The notes: a model not told the origin generated them from the letters alone. A stretch of DNA of 64,000 nucleotides from DASUPK01 sp963736685 (GCA_963736685.1 CAVTPZ010000015.1:62001-126000); one strand, 5' to 3'. Positions 26,345 to 34,951 are shown, counted from the stretch's first letter. Translations and numbers: made by a program.

Positions 26345-27309
26345 TGGCTCGCAGGCAGCTCACCATCGACAACACCGTCGCCGCCGAGCTGGCCGGATCG
26401 GAGGACGCCGTTCTTCGGGCGCTCGAGGGTCACCTCGATGTCGACCTCTATCTGCGCGGCAACGTCCTCACCCTCGATGGCGACGCCAGCGAGGTCAGCA
26501 CCGCCGAGACCGTCGTGGGCGAGCTGGTCGATCTGATCGAGCAGGGGCACGAGATCGCTCCCGGCACGATCGAGGCGGTCACCGGAGCCCTGGACCAGCA
26601 GCAGAGCCCGGCCGAGATCCTCGAGGACGTCGTCTGGCAGCACCGCAACACGCGCGTCGCCCCCAAGACCGTCAACCAGAAGCACTACGTCGACTCGATC
26701 CGCCGGCACACGATCACGTTCGGGATCGGCCCGGCCGGCACCGGGAAGACCTTCCTCGCCGTCGCGATGGCCGCGGCGGCGCTCTCGCGCGGCGACGTCA
26801 GCCGCGTGATCCTCACCCGGCCCGCCGTCGAGGCGGGTGAGAGCCTCGGCTTCCTGCCGGGTGACATCCAGGCGAAGGTCGATCCCTACCTGCGTCCGCT
26901 CTTCGACGCGCTCTACGACATGCTCGATCCCGAGAAGGTGAACTCCTACTTCGAGCGCGGCACCATCGAGGTCGCGCCGCTCGCCTTCATGCGCGGCCGC
27001 ACCCTCAACGACTCCTTCGTCATCCTCGACGAGGCGCAGAACACAAGTCCTGAGCAGATGAAGATGTTCCTCACCCGCCTGGGCTTCGGGTCAAAGGTCG
27101 TCGTCACCGGCGACATCACCCAGATCGATCTCGAGCGCGGCTCACGCTCTGGCCTGGTCGAGGTGGGCGACATCCTCAATGAGGTCCAGGACATCAGCTT
27201 CATCCGCTTCGGCGGCGAGGACGTCGTGCGCCACAAGCTCGTGCAGCGGATCGTCGCCGCATACGGCGAGGCGGAGAGCCGCAGCCGCTCATCCGACGAG
27301 GGCGGCTGA
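26344..27309 (+). CDS. PhoH family ATPase
   Basis: 321 residues from GTG 26344. The N-terminal KH-like region (LEGHLDVDLYLRGNVLTLDG) is followed by the PhoH ATPase with Walker A FGIGPAGTGKTFLAVAMA, TRPAVEAGESLGFLPGD and Walker B DSFVILDEAQN. It is linked to RNA metabolism and phosphate starvation in other bacteria. The order phoH-ybeY-era is the classic conserved cluster and supports a ribosome-maturation role. Confidence 0.92.
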   Translation: MARRQLTIDNTVAAELAGSEDAVLRALEGHLDVDLYLRGNVLTLDGDASEVSTAETVVGELVDLIEQGHEIAPGTIEAVTGALDQQQSPAEILEDVVWQHRNTRVAPKTVNQKHYVDSIRRHTITFGIGPAGTGKTFLAVAMAAAALSRGDVSRVILTRPAVEAGESLGFLPGDIQAKVDPYLRPLFDALYDMLDPEKVNSYFERGTIEVAPLAFMRGRTLNDSFVILDEAQNTSPEQMKMFLTRLGFGSKVVVTGDITQIDLERGSRSGLVEVGDILNEVQDISFIRFGGEDVVRHKLVQRIVAAYGEAESRSRSSDEGG

Positions 27310-27667
27310 CATCGATCTCTCCGACGTCCCTGGCGATCTGCGCCGCGCCGTCGGGGCCGCCCTGCACGCGGCGGGGGTCGACGACGGCCATCTGGGCGTC
27401 GAGATCGTCGGAAAGGGGCGGATGCGGACCCTCAACTACGCGGCCCGCGGCGTGGACGAGGCGACCGACGTGCTCGCGTTCCCGATCGATGAGCAGTCGC
27501 ACGACCAGGGACCGCGCGAGCTTGGGGACGTCTTCATCTGCCCGGAGAAGGCGACCGATGTGACCGAGGCCGCTGTCCACGGCACCCTCCACCTCTGCGG
27601 CTTCGACCACGAGGGCGACCAGGGGGAGATGCTCGAGCTGCAGGCCAAGATCATGGCCTCGTTGTGA
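27179..27667 (+). CDS. ybeY: Endoribonuclease YbeY, start uncertain
   Basis: The metal site HGTLHLCGFDHEGDQGEM and the core MRTLNYAARGVDEATDVLAF identify YbeY, needed for 16S rRNA 3' processing. Homology begins only around DIDLSDVPGDL (about 27308). The sole in-frame ATG/GTG/TTG is ATG 27179, 131 bases inside phoH. Either the protein has an unconserved 42-residue extension or translation starts at a rare codon near the phoH stop, for example coupled re-initiation. The stop overlaps the era GTG. Confidence 0.85.
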   Translation: MRSRTSASSASAARTSCATSSCSGSSPHTARRRAAAAHPTRAADIDLSDVPGDLRRAVGAALHAAGVDDGHLGVEIVGKGRMRTLNYAARGVDEATDVLAFPIDEQSHDQGPRELGDVFICPEKATDVTEAAVHGTLHLCGFDHEGDQGEMLELQAKIMASL

Positions 27668-28557
27668 GCAGGGCGGGCTTCGTCGGTCTCGCGGGTCGCC
27701 CGAACGTCGGCAAGTCCACCCTGGTCAACGCGATCGTCGGCTCCCACGTGGCGATCGTCTCCGAGCGCCCGCAGACCACCCGGCGGGCGATCCGCGGCGT
27801 CGCGACCGACCTGGCGGCGGACTGGCAGCTCGTCCTGACGGACCTCCCCGGCGTCCAGCGGCCGCGCGACGCGCTCACCGAGCGGATGCAGCGGCGGGTC
27901 GAGAGGGAGATCGCCGACTCAGACGCCGTGTTGTTCGTGGTCAACGCCGAGCAGGGAGTGGGCCCCGGCGACCGGTTCATCTCCAAGGCGCTGCTGCAAT
28001 CGAGCATCGACACTCCGGTCGTCTGCGCCGTCAACAAGGTCGATCGCCTCAACAATGCGGAGACCGCCGCCGTCCTCGCCGAGGTGGGGAAGGTCCACGG
28101 CGTCGACGAGATCTTCCCCATCAGCGCCAGGAAGGGGAACGGCCTCGAGCCGCTGATCGCCAAGCTCATCGAACTGCTCCCTGAGAGCCCGTTCCTGTTC
28201 CCGCCCGAGCAGCGCTCGGATCTGCCGAGCGAGGTGCTCCTCGCCGAGCTGATCCGCGAACAGGTGCTGCGCCGTACGCGCGATGAGCTGCCGCACGCCG
28301 TCGAGGTCCAGGTCTCCGAGGTGGCGCACCGAGAGGACGGGGTGGTGGAGGTCGCCGCCCACGTCTGGGCCGAGACCGAGTCACAGAAGGGAATTCTGAT
28401 CGGCGCCGGCGGCCGCAAGATCAAGGAGATCGGGACCGCGGCTCGCGGTGAGCTCGAGCGGGAACTCGGCGGCCGCGTCTTTCTCGATCTCCAGGTGCGC
28501 GTGCGCAAGCGGTGGCGCAGGGACGAGGGCCTGCTCGACCGCCTCGGCATCGAGTAG
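27664..28557 (+). CDS. era: GTPase Era
   Basis: 297 residues. G1 GRPNVGKST, the G3-like DLPGV, G4 NKVD and G5 ISARKG lie in the first 160 residues, with the KH domain ILIGAGGRKIKEIG near residue 240. Era binds the 3' end of 16S rRNA and assists 30S assembly. GTG 27664 overlaps the ybeY stop, so the two are coupled. The gene starts at the expected conserved SRAGFVGLAGRPNVGKS. Confidence 0.96.
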   Translation: MSRAGFVGLAGRPNVGKSTLVNAIVGSHVAIVSERPQTTRRAIRGVATDLAADWQLVLTDLPGVQRPRDALTERMQRRVEREIADSDAVLFVVNAEQGVGPGDRFISKALLQSSIDTPVVCAVNKVDRLNNAETAAVLAEVGKVHGVDEIFPISARKGNGLEPLIAKLIELLPESPFLFPPEQRSDLPSEVLLAELIREQVLRRTRDELPHAVEVQVSEVAHREDGVVEVAAHVWAETESQKGILIGAGGRKIKEIGTAARGELERELGGRVFLDLQVRVRKRWRRDEGLLDRLGIE

Positions 28558-28636
28558 CCGTTCACATCTCGTTCACCGGATTGTGTCCAGCCGCGATGAT
28601 GATCGTTCATCCGGCAGGCGAAGAGAGGAGCCCGAA

Positions 28637-28900
28637 ATGGATGAGGAAAAAGAGCGCGAGGAGTGGACCGAGGACGACGAGCGCCATCCCGAGGGGGAGG
28701 AGTCTGAGGAGCCGATGCCGGTTCAGGAGGTCGGCCTGGCGGTCGGGCTCGAGGCGCAGGAAGACCACGAGCCCGATTTCGACCCGGAGATCGCCGCAGA
28801 GGTGGAGTTGCAGGAGGAGACCCGCGAGGCTGAGGGCGACGATGCCGATGAGGACGTCGAGACGGTCCTCAACTTCGACGACGATGAGGAAACCGACTAG
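28637..28900 (+). CDS. Small highly acidic hypothetical protein
   Basis: 87 residues from ATG 28637 with a GAGAGGAG site. More than a third are Glu or Asp (EKEREEWTEDDERHPEGEES, ending NFDDDEETD). It is presumably disordered, with no signal peptide or membrane segment. It lies between era and hisIE with its own 79-base upstream gap. Similar acidic proteins occur as chaperone-like or nucleic-acid-mimic factors, but no function can be assigned. Confidence 0.6.
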   Translation: MDEEKEREEWTEDDERHPEGEESEEPMPVQEVGLAVGLEAQEDHEPDFDPEIAAEVELQEETREAEGDDADEDVETVLNFDDDEETD

Positions 28901-28938
28901 CTGAACCCGCGCCTTCAGGCGCGCGAGCGGGCGATTCG

Positions 28939-28944
28939 TACAAT
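28939..28944 (+). promoter_or_regulatory. -10 element of the hisIE-trp operon, leaderless type
   Basis: TACAAT, close to the TATAAT consensus, ends six bases before ATG 28951. No leader peptide, T-box or TRAP-like repeats are visible, so classical trp attenuation is unlikely. Confidence 0.55.
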
Positions 28945-28950
28945 CGCCCG

Positions 28951-29625
28951 ATGGTTGTCCAGACGACGAGAGACGCGGCGAAGGTCCGTTTCGATGAACG
29001 GGGCCTGGTTCCGTGCGTGATGCAGGACGCTCGCTCGGGCGAGGTGCTGACCCTCGCCTACATGAACGAGGAGTCGCTGCTGCTCACGCTCGAGACTCGC
29101 GAGATCCACCTCTACAGCCGCAGCCGTCGCGAGATCTGGCACAAGGGGGCGACCTCGGGCAACGTGCAGCGGGTCAGGCAGATCCGGTACGACTGCGACG
29201 GCGATGCCCTCGTCGCGCTGGTCGATCCCGCCGGGCCCGCCTGCCATACCGGTGAGCGCTCCTGCTTCTACCGCGATCTGGAGGGCAGCGCCGATCCGGG
29301 TGTCGACGCGCCCGGCGTGGTCGGCGAGCCCGCGCTGCTGCCCTACGAGGCTCTGGCGGCCCTCGAGCGCACGCTGGTCACGCGCCAGCGCAAGCGCCCG
29401 CAGGGCAGCTACACGGTCGAGCTGCTCGAGGATCCGAAGCTGGCGGGGGACAAGGTCCGAGAGGAGGCCGCGGAGGTCGTCAAGGCCGTCGACTCCGAGT
29501 CGGAGGAACGGGTGGCAGAGGAGGGCGCGGATGTCGTCTACCACCTGGCCGTCCTGCTGCTCTCGCGCGGCCTCTCGATGGCCGAGGTCCTCCACGTTCT
29601 GAACGGCCGCCGGCGGGCACGATGA
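28951..29625 (+). CDS. hisIE: Bifunctional phosphoribosyl-AMP cyclohydrolase / phosphoribosyl-ATP pyrophosphatase
   Basis: 224 residues. The HisI domain (residues about 10-115) has MNEESLLLTLETREIHLYSR, WHKGATSGNVQRV and the zinc cysteines in DCDGDALVALVDPAGPACHT. The HisE domain (about 130-224) has GSYTVELLEDPKLAGDKVRE and EEGADVVYHLAVLLLSRGLS. It performs steps 2 and 3 of histidine synthesis. It is coupled to trpE by ATGA overlap, so one histidine gene heads the tryptophan operon. Confidence 0.95.
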   Translation: MVVQTTRDAAKVRFDERGLVPCVMQDARSGEVLTLAYMNEESLLLTLETREIHLYSRSRREIWHKGATSGNVQRVRQIRYDCDGDALVALVDPAGPACHTGERSCFYRDLEGSADPGVDAPGVVGEPALLPYEALAALERTLVTRQRKRPQGSYTVELLEDPKLAGDKVREEAAEVVKAVDSESEERVAEEGADVVYHLAVLLLSRGLSMAEVLHVLNGRRRAR

Positions 29626-31196
29626 ACACCGTGGGGGCGGCGACCCTGCCCGGCCTGGAGCCCGACCTGGATCGCGCCCGTCAGCTCGCGGCGAGTGCCA
29701 ACGTGGTGCCGGTTCGCTACCGCTTCATCGACGACTGCGAGACACCCGTCAGCGCCTTCCTCAAGCTGCGCGGCGACGGGCCCGCCTTCCTGCTCGAGTC
29801 GGCCGAGCAGGGCCGGCTGGGACGTTGGTCCTTTCTCGGCTTCCGCCCCCGGTCTGTGCTCCGCTGGTCGGAAGGCAAGCTCTACGAGGACGATCGCGTC
29901 ACCGACGCGCCCGACCCGTACGCGGCGGCCGCCGAGTACCTGGGCCGATACGAGATCGCCGAGCCCGACGAGCTGCCGCCCTTCGCCGGCGGCGCGGTCG
30001 GCTTCTTCGGCTACGACCTCGTCCGCACCGTCGAGCCGTTGTCCGAGCCCAACCCGGATCCGATCGGCCTGCCGGACATGGCCCTGATGATCACCGACGT
30101 GCTGGTGGCGTTCGATCACCAGCGCCACGAGGTCACCCTGATCGCCAACGCCTTCGTCGAGGACGGCGGGATCGAGGAGGCCTACGCGCGCGCTGTCGAG
30201 ACGATCGGCGAGGTGCGCGATCTCCTTCAGGAGCCTGTACCGACGACCAGGGTTGCAACGACCAGGGTTGCCAAGCCATTTGCGCCCGCGCCGCATATGC
30301 CCGCAGGCGAAGCCGAGGGCATGGGCGTTGATGGCGAAGCCGTCAAACGATTCATCAACTTTGAATCGAATCTGACGCGTGAGGAATTCGAAGCGACGGT
30401 GACTCGCATCATCGAGTACGTCCATGCCGGCGATGCCTTCCAGGTCGTCCCCTCCCAGCGCTTCACGTCGCCGTGCCCGGTCGAGGCCTTCTCGATCTAC
30501 CGCGGGCTTCGCACGGTCAACCCGTCGCCGTACATGTACTTCCTCGACTTCGGCGACTTCGAGATCGCGGGTGCGTCGCCAGAGCCGCTGGTCAAGGTGA
30601 CCGGGGACCGAGTCGAGACCAGGCCGATCGCCGGGACCTACCCGCGCGGCGCCGACGAGGACGAGGATCGGCTCGCTGCGGAACGCCTGCTCCAGGATCC
30701 CAAGGAGCGGGCGGAGCACGTGATGCTCGTCGATCTGGGTCGCAACGACCTGGGCCGGGTCTGCGAGTACGGCTCGGTCACGGTCGACGAGCTGATGGTC
30801 GTCGAGACCTACTCGCATGTGCTCCACATCGTCAGCCAGGTTTCGGGGAAGCTGCGCCCGGGCGTCAGCGCGATGGACGCCCTGCGCTCGATCCTCCCGG
30901 CGGGCACGCTCTCGGGCGCGCCCAAGGTGCGCGCCATGCAGATCATCGACGAGCTCGAGCCGCAGAAGCGCGGCCCATACGGTGGCGCGGTCGGCTACCT
31001 GAGCTACACGCGCGACCTCGACACCGCCATCTACATCCGCTCCGTGGTGGTCAAGGACGGGCTCGTCCATGTGCAGGCAGGTGGCGGGACGGTCGCGGAC
31101 GCTCAGCCGGCCTACGAGTACAACGAGTCGGTCAACAAGGCCAAGGCGGTCTTCCGCGCGGTCGAGCTGGCCGCCGAGCAGCCGGAGTGGCCATGA
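29622..31196 (+). CDS. trpE: Anthranilate synthase component I
   Basis: 524 residues. The N-terminal regulatory lobe contains LESAEQGRLGRWSFLGF with the Trp-binding LLES element. The C-terminal chorismate-binding lobe contains AGDAFQVVPSQRF, GRNDLGRVCEYG and AGTLSGAPKVRAMQII. It makes anthranilate from chorismate with TrpG. Between the lobes sits an unusual insert of about 30 residues with a tandem TTRVA and KPFAPAPHMPAGEAEGMG; part of it is repeated at the end of trpF. ATGA overlaps join it to hisIE and trpG. Confidence 0.95.
   Translation: MNTVGAATLPGLEPDLDRARQLAASANVVPVRYRFIDDCETPVSAFLKLRGDGPAFLLESAEQGRLGRWSFLGFRPRSVLRWSEGKLYEDDRVTDAPDPYAAAAEYLGRYEIAEPDELPPFAGGAVGFFGYDLVRTVEPLSEPNPDPIGLPDMALMITDVLVAFDHQRHEVTLIANAFVEDGGIEEAYARAVETIGEVRDLLQEPVPTTRVATTRVAKPFAPAPHMPAGEAEGMGVDGEAVKRFINFESNLTREEFEATVTRIIEYVHAGDAFQVVPSQRFTSPCPVEAFSIYRGLRTVNPSPYMYFLDFGDFEIAGASPEPLVKVTGDRVETRPIAGTYPRGADEDEDRLAAERLLQDPKERAEHVMLVDLGRNDLGRVCEYGSVTVDELMVVETYSHVLHIVSQVSGKLRPGVSAMDALRSILPAGTLSGAPKVRAMQIIDELEPQKRGPYGGAVGYLSYTRDLDTAIYIRSVVVKDGLVHVQAGGGTVADAQPAYEYNESVNKAKAVFRAVELAAEQPEWP
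30243..30318 (+). repeat. Inserted repeat inside trpE (copy E)
   Basis: A 14-base unit, ACGACCAGGGTTGC, occurs twice in tandem (30243-30256 and 30258-30271). Bases 30262-30318 then align without gaps to trpF 37991-38047: the first 16 bases are identical, and by hand count 43 of 57 match. It adds TTRVATTRVAKPF and following residues to the interlobe linker of TrpE. The reading frame is the same in both genes. Confidence 0.7.
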
Positions 31197-31780
31197 GCGC
31201 GCGGCGGGAACAGGGCGGTGTTGGTTCGGTCCTCGTCATCGACAACTACGACTCCTTCACCTACAACCTCGTCCAGTACCTGGGTGAGCTGGGGGCGGAG
31301 GTCGGCGTGGTTCGGAACGACAAGGCGACCGTGGAGGAGCTGTCCGGGTTGAAGCCCGATCGCCTGGTTGTCTCGCCAGGGCCCTGCACGCCGAAGGAGG
31401 CGGGTATCTCGGTGGAGGCGATCCGCTCCTTCGCCGAGGCGGGAACGCCGGTCCTCGGCGTCTGCCTCGGGCACCAGTCCCTGGTGGAGGCCTTCGGCGG
31501 CCGGGTCGTCCGCGGTGACCCGATCCACGGCAAGGACGCGGAGGTGAAGCACGACGGCCAGGCGGTCTACAAGGATCTTTCCAACCCGCTGGTCGCCGGC
31601 CGCTATCACTCGCTGATCGCCGACCCGGACCTGCCCGACGCGCTCGAGGTCACCTCCACCTACGGCGACGTGGTGATGGGCGTCCGCCATCGCGATCTGC
31701 CCGCCGAGGGAGTCCAGTTCCATCCCGAGTCCGTCCTCACCCCGCAGGGCAAGAAGCTGCTGGCGAATTTCCTCAATTGA
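31193..31780 (+). CDS. trpG: Anthranilate synthase component II (glutamine amidotransferase)
   Basis: 195 residues. Class I amidotransferase signatures are VIDNYDSFTYNLVQYLGELG, VSPGPCTPKEAG, the nucleophile in VLGVCLGHQSL and the His-Glu pair in GVQFHPESVLTP. It supplies ammonia to TrpE. ATG 31193 overlaps the trpE stop. The stop TGA overlaps the TTG start of trpD. Confidence 0.95.
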   Translation: MSARREQGGVGSVLVIDNYDSFTYNLVQYLGELGAEVGVVRNDKATVEELSGLKPDRLVVSPGPCTPKEAGISVEAIRSFAEAGTPVLGVCLGHQSLVEAFGGRVVRGDPIHGKDAEVKHDGQAVYKDLSNPLVAGRYHSLIADPDLPDALEVTSTYGDVVMGVRHRDLPAEGVQFHPESVLTPQGKKLLANFLN

Positions 31781-32823
31781 GCTCGACCATGCCCAACGAC
31801 ATCCTCACCCGCGCGATCGACGAGATCTGCTCCGGAACGCACCTGACGGCCGATCACACCTCCGCCGCGCTCGCGGAGATCATGGAGGGGAGGGCCGGCG
31901 AGGTGCAGACCGCGGCCTTTCTTGTCTCGCTGCGCGCCAAGGGCGAGACGGTCTCCGAGCTCGTCGGCCTGGCGCGGACCATGCGCTCCCTCGCTGCGCA
32001 CGTGGAGATCGACGAGCCCAGCCTCCTGGACACGGCGGGCACGGGCGGCGGCCCGACCACCTTCAACATCTCGACGACCGCCGCGCTGATCGCCGCCGGT
32101 GCGGGCTGCAAGGTCGCCAAGCACGGGAATCGCTCCGCGACGAGCAGGTCGGGGTCGGCCGATGTGCTCGAGGCCCTCGGTGTCGACATCGAGCTCGGTC
32201 CCGCGGAGGTCGCCACCTGCATCGAGGAGGTCGGCTTCGGGTTCATGTTCGCGCCCAAGCACCACAGGGCGATGGCGCACGTCGTGCCGGTCCGCAAGGA
32301 GCTCGCGGTCCGGACGATCTTCAACTTCCTCGGGCCGCTCACCAACCCGGCCGGGGCGGTGGCGCACCTGCTCGGCGTCTCCGACCGCAGCTACCAGGAG
32401 ATCATCGCCGAGGCCCTGCTGCAGCTCGGCTGCTCTCACGCCCTGGTCGTCAACGCCGACGACGGCATCGACGAGCTCAGCGTCTCCTCCCGCACTCGGG
32501 TCATCGAAGTCGCGAACGGAGGCACCGAGGAGTGGTTCGTCGATCCCTCCGATTTCGGGTTCAAGACGGCGCCTCTGGATGCGATTCCCGGCGGGGAGCC
32601 GGCGGAGAACGCCGCGGTCGTCGTGCGGGTCCTCGAGGGGGAGGGCGGGCCGTCGCGCGATGTCTCCCTGCTCAACGCGGGAGCGGCCATCTACGTCGCG
32701 GGCGGCGCGAGCGACCTGGCCGATGGAATCGTCAAGGCGACGCATGCCGTCGATTCGGGAACCGCGTTCGATGTCCTCGGCCGCCTGGTGTCCCGTTCCC
32801 GCGAGCTCTCTGGCGCGAGCTAG
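31777..32823 (+). CDS. trpD: Anthranilate phosphoribosyltransferase
   Basis: 348 residues if TTG 31777 is used; ATG 31789 (MPNDILTRAID) is an equally good start four codons later. The PRPP-binding GTGGGPTTFNISTTAAL, KHGNRSATSRSGSADVLEAL and the FNFLGPLTNPAG motif are intact. It transfers phosphoribose to anthranilate. It overlaps the trpG stop. The trpC promoter-like TAGGCT uses its TAG stop. Confidence 0.95.
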   Translation: MSSTMPNDILTRAIDEICSGTHLTADHTSAALAEIMEGRAGEVQTAAFLVSLRAKGETVSELVGLARTMRSLAAHVEIDEPSLLDTAGTGGGPTTFNISTTAALIAAGAGCKVAKHGNRSATSRSGSADVLEALGVDIELGPAEVATCIEEVGFGFMFAPKHHRAMAHVVPVRKELAVRTIFNFLGPLTNPAGAVAHLLGVSDRSYQEIIAEALLQLGCSHALVVNADDGIDELSVSSRTRVIEVANGGTEEWFVDPSDFGFKTAPLDAIPGGEPAENAAVVVRVLEGEGGPSRDVSLLNAGAAIYVAGGASDLADGIVKATHAVDSGTAFDVLGRLVSRSRELSGAS

Positions 32824-32826
32824 GCT
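32821..32826 (+). promoter_or_regulatory. Possible internal -10 element before trpC
   Basis: TAGGCT begins at the trpD stop codon and ends 12 bases before ATG 32839, so trpC may have a promoter of its own in addition to read-through. Confidence 0.3.
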
Positions 32827-32838
32827 GTCCACGACGAG

Positions 32839-33645
32839 ATGGGCATGATCGAAGACCTGGTCGGGTCCGCGCGGGCAGGCGTGGGGCGCCGAAGCGCCGA
32901 GGTGCCGCTGGGGGATCTCGAGCAGCGTCTGGCCGAGCGGCCGGAGCAGCGGCCCTTCGGGGAGGCGCTGACGCGGCCCGGGCTCTCTGTGATCGCCGAG
33001 TTCAAGCGCCGGTCTCCCAGCGCCGGTGAGATCAGGCCCGGCGCGACCCCTTCCGAGATCGCCCGCTCCTATGACGAGGCCGGAGCCGCCGCGCTCTCGA
33101 TCCTCACCGACGAGGCGCACTTCGGGGGCGCGCTCCTGGACCTGCACGAGGCCCGGGCCGCCTGCGTGCTGCCGGTCCTCCAGAAGGACTTCATCGTGGA
33201 CCGCTACCAGCTGTACGAGGCCGCAGTGGCGGGCGCCGACGCTGTTCTGCTGATCGTGGCCGCCCTCCATCAGGACCTGCTCTCGGCCCTCTACGACGAG
33301 GCCAGGGAGCTCGATCTGGACGTCGTCGTCGAGGTGCACGAGGAGCCCGAGCTCGAGACGGCCCTGTCCGTCGGCGCGGAGGTGATCGGGATCAACAACC
33401 GCAATCTCGACGACTTCAGCGTCGATGTCCAGACGACCTACGAGCTGATCACCGACGTCCCGGCGGGGAAGACCGTCGTCTCCGAGAGCGGCATCGCGGA
33501 GCGCGCCACGCTGGACGAGTTGGAGAGGGTGGGCGTGGATGCCGTCCTGATCGGAGAGGCGCTGATGCGCGCCGATGATCCGGGCGCGAAGCTCCGGGAG
33601 CTGATCGCGGATGAGGAGTCCACCCGCGAGCATCTGCTGCCCTGA
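32839..33645 (+). CDS. trpC: Indole-3-glycerol-phosphate synthase
   Basis: 268 residues, TIM barrel. VIAEFKRRSPSAGEIRPG has the first catalytic lysine and VLQKDFIVDRYQLYEAAVAG the second; EVHEEPELETAL and INNRNLDDF follow, and SESGIAERATLDELERVGVD completes the phosphate site. It closes the indole ring to give indole-3-glycerol phosphate. Last gene of the first trp segment; trpF, trpB and trpA lie 3.7 kb further on. Confidence 0.95.
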   Translation: MGMIEDLVGSARAGVGRRSAEVPLGDLEQRLAERPEQRPFGEALTRPGLSVIAEFKRRSPSAGEIRPGATPSEIARSYDEAGAAALSILTDEAHFGGALLDLHEARAACVLPVLQKDFIVDRYQLYEAAVAGADAVLLIVAALHQDLLSALYDEARELDLDVVVEVHEEPELETALSVGAEVIGINNRNLDDFSVDVQTTYELITDVPAGKTVVSESGIAERATLDELERVGVDAVLIGEALMRADDPGAKLRELIADEESTREHLLP

Positions 33646-33709
33646 GTCATTAGAGAACTCGTAGACCTCGCTTAGAGACGGTTAAGCGGCGGGCCCCACA
33701 CTGGCCCGC

Positions 33710-34915
33710 ATGCAGTCGCTGAAGAGATTCCTCTCGACGAGCTTCGGGTCCGCCGTCGCGGGCGGGACCGTCGTGCTGATCGTCGGACTGATCCTGATCC
33801 AGGCCGGCGTCGTCGACACGAGCAAGGAGGGGAGCTCGGCACCGGTGATCGCGCCGGCCGCGCTGGCCCGCCCCGCCAGCAACTCGAACCAGGGCCTCAC
33901 CGTCCACGACATCTACCAGCGTGACGGCAGCGGCGTGGCCTTCATCCGCTCGACGATCGTGCAGAAGACGCAGTCCGTCTTCGGCCTCCCGCAGCAGCAG
34001 TCGAGCCAGGCCACCGGATCCGGCTTCCTGATCGACAACGACGGGCACATCCTCACGAACGCCCACGTCGTCGAGGGCGCGAAGACCGTCACGGTCCAGC
34101 TCGGCAATGGTGCGGAGCAGAACGCGCAGGTGGTCGGCAGTGATCCCTCCAGCGACGTCGCCCTCCTCAAGGTCGACAACACCGAGGGGGCCAGCCCGCT
34201 GCCCCTGGGCGACTCTTCGAAGGTTCAGGTCGGCGACCCGGTCGTCGCGATCGGCAATCCGTTCGCACTCGACCGCACCGTCACGAGCGGGATCGTCTCG
34301 GCGCTCCAGCGCCAGATCCAGGCTCCCAACGGCTTCTCGATCTCAGACGTGATTCAAACGGACGCGGCGATCAACCCCGGAAACTCGGGCGGACCCCTGA
34401 TCAACGGAGATGGCGAGGTGATCGGCATCAACTCGCAGATCGAGAGCCAGAGCGGCGGCAACGAGGGCGTCGGGTTCGCAGTTCCGATCAAGACCGCCGC
34501 CGACGTCGCCACGCAGCTGGAGAACGGCGGCCAGGTCCACCAGGCTTACCTGGGGCTGTCCGGCGGGGACATCACCCCGGAGATCGCCCACGCTCTCAAC
34601 CTCCCGGTCACCCAGGGTGTTCTGATCGAGCGTGTGCTGAGCGGCGGCCCCGCCGACGATGCCGGCATCAAGGGCGCGACGGGCCAGGCGACGATCGCCG
34701 GGCAGACCTTCCCGGTCGGAGGCGACATCATCACCAAGGTCGACGACAAGCCGATCGCCGGCATGGACGATGTGATCTCGGCCGTCAACGATCACAAGCC
34801 CGGCGACGAGATCACGCTGACGATCTTCAGCGGCGGCCAGCAGCACGACGTCACCGTCAAGCTCGGTGACCGCCCCTCGCACGTCCAGGATTCGAACTCG
34901 AGTTCCCTGCCGTAG
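33710..34915 (+). CDS. HtrA/DegP-like trypsin-type protease with PDZ domain
   Basis: 401 residues. One N-terminal membrane helix (AVAGGTVVLIVGLILIQAGV) anchors a protease outside the cell. The catalytic His is in ILTNAHVVEGAKTV (near 118), the Asp in SDVALLKVDN, and the Ser in DAAINPGNSGGPLING (near 226). A C-terminal PDZ domain follows (QGVLIERVLSGGPADDAGIK, GGDIITKVDDKPI). It degrades or refolds envelope proteins under stress. CACACT lies seven bases before ATG. A hairpin repeat begins two bases after the stop. Confidence 0.93.
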   Translation: MQSLKRFLSTSFGSAVAGGTVVLIVGLILIQAGVVDTSKEGSSAPVIAPAALARPASNSNQGLTVHDIYQRDGSGVAFIRSTIVQKTQSVFGLPQQQSSQATGSGFLIDNDGHILTNAHVVEGAKTVTVQLGNGAEQNAQVVGSDPSSDVALLKVDNTEGASPLPLGDSSKVQVGDPVVAIGNPFALDRTVTSGIVSALQRQIQAPNGFSISDVIQTDAAINPGNSGGPLINGDGEVIGINSQIESQSGGNEGVGFAVPIKTAADVATQLENGGQVHQAYLGLSGGDITPEIAHALNLPVTQGVLIERVLSGGPADDAGIKGATGQATIAGQTFPVGGDIITKVDDKPIAGMDDVISAVNDHKPGDEITLTIFSGGQQHDVTVKLGDRPSHVQDSNSSSLP

Positions 34916-34917
34916 TA

Positions 34918-34951
34918 GCGACCACCAGGCCACTCCACTTCGGAGCGGAGG
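34918..34951 (+). repeat. Post-stop hairpin repeat, copy 1 (after htrA)
   Basis: GCGACCACCAGGCCACTCC continues into ACTTCGGAGCGGAGG. CTCC (34933-34936) pairs with GGAG (34942-34945). The copy at 57302-57332 differs by one three-base gap and three substitutions and sits at the same distance from its stop codon. Confidence 0.6.

Noticed and set aside
28900..28951. trp leader peptide, T-box or TRAP site
   Set aside because: The gap before hisIE is only 50 bases, has no tandem Trp codons and no T-box core. The promoter appears leaderless.
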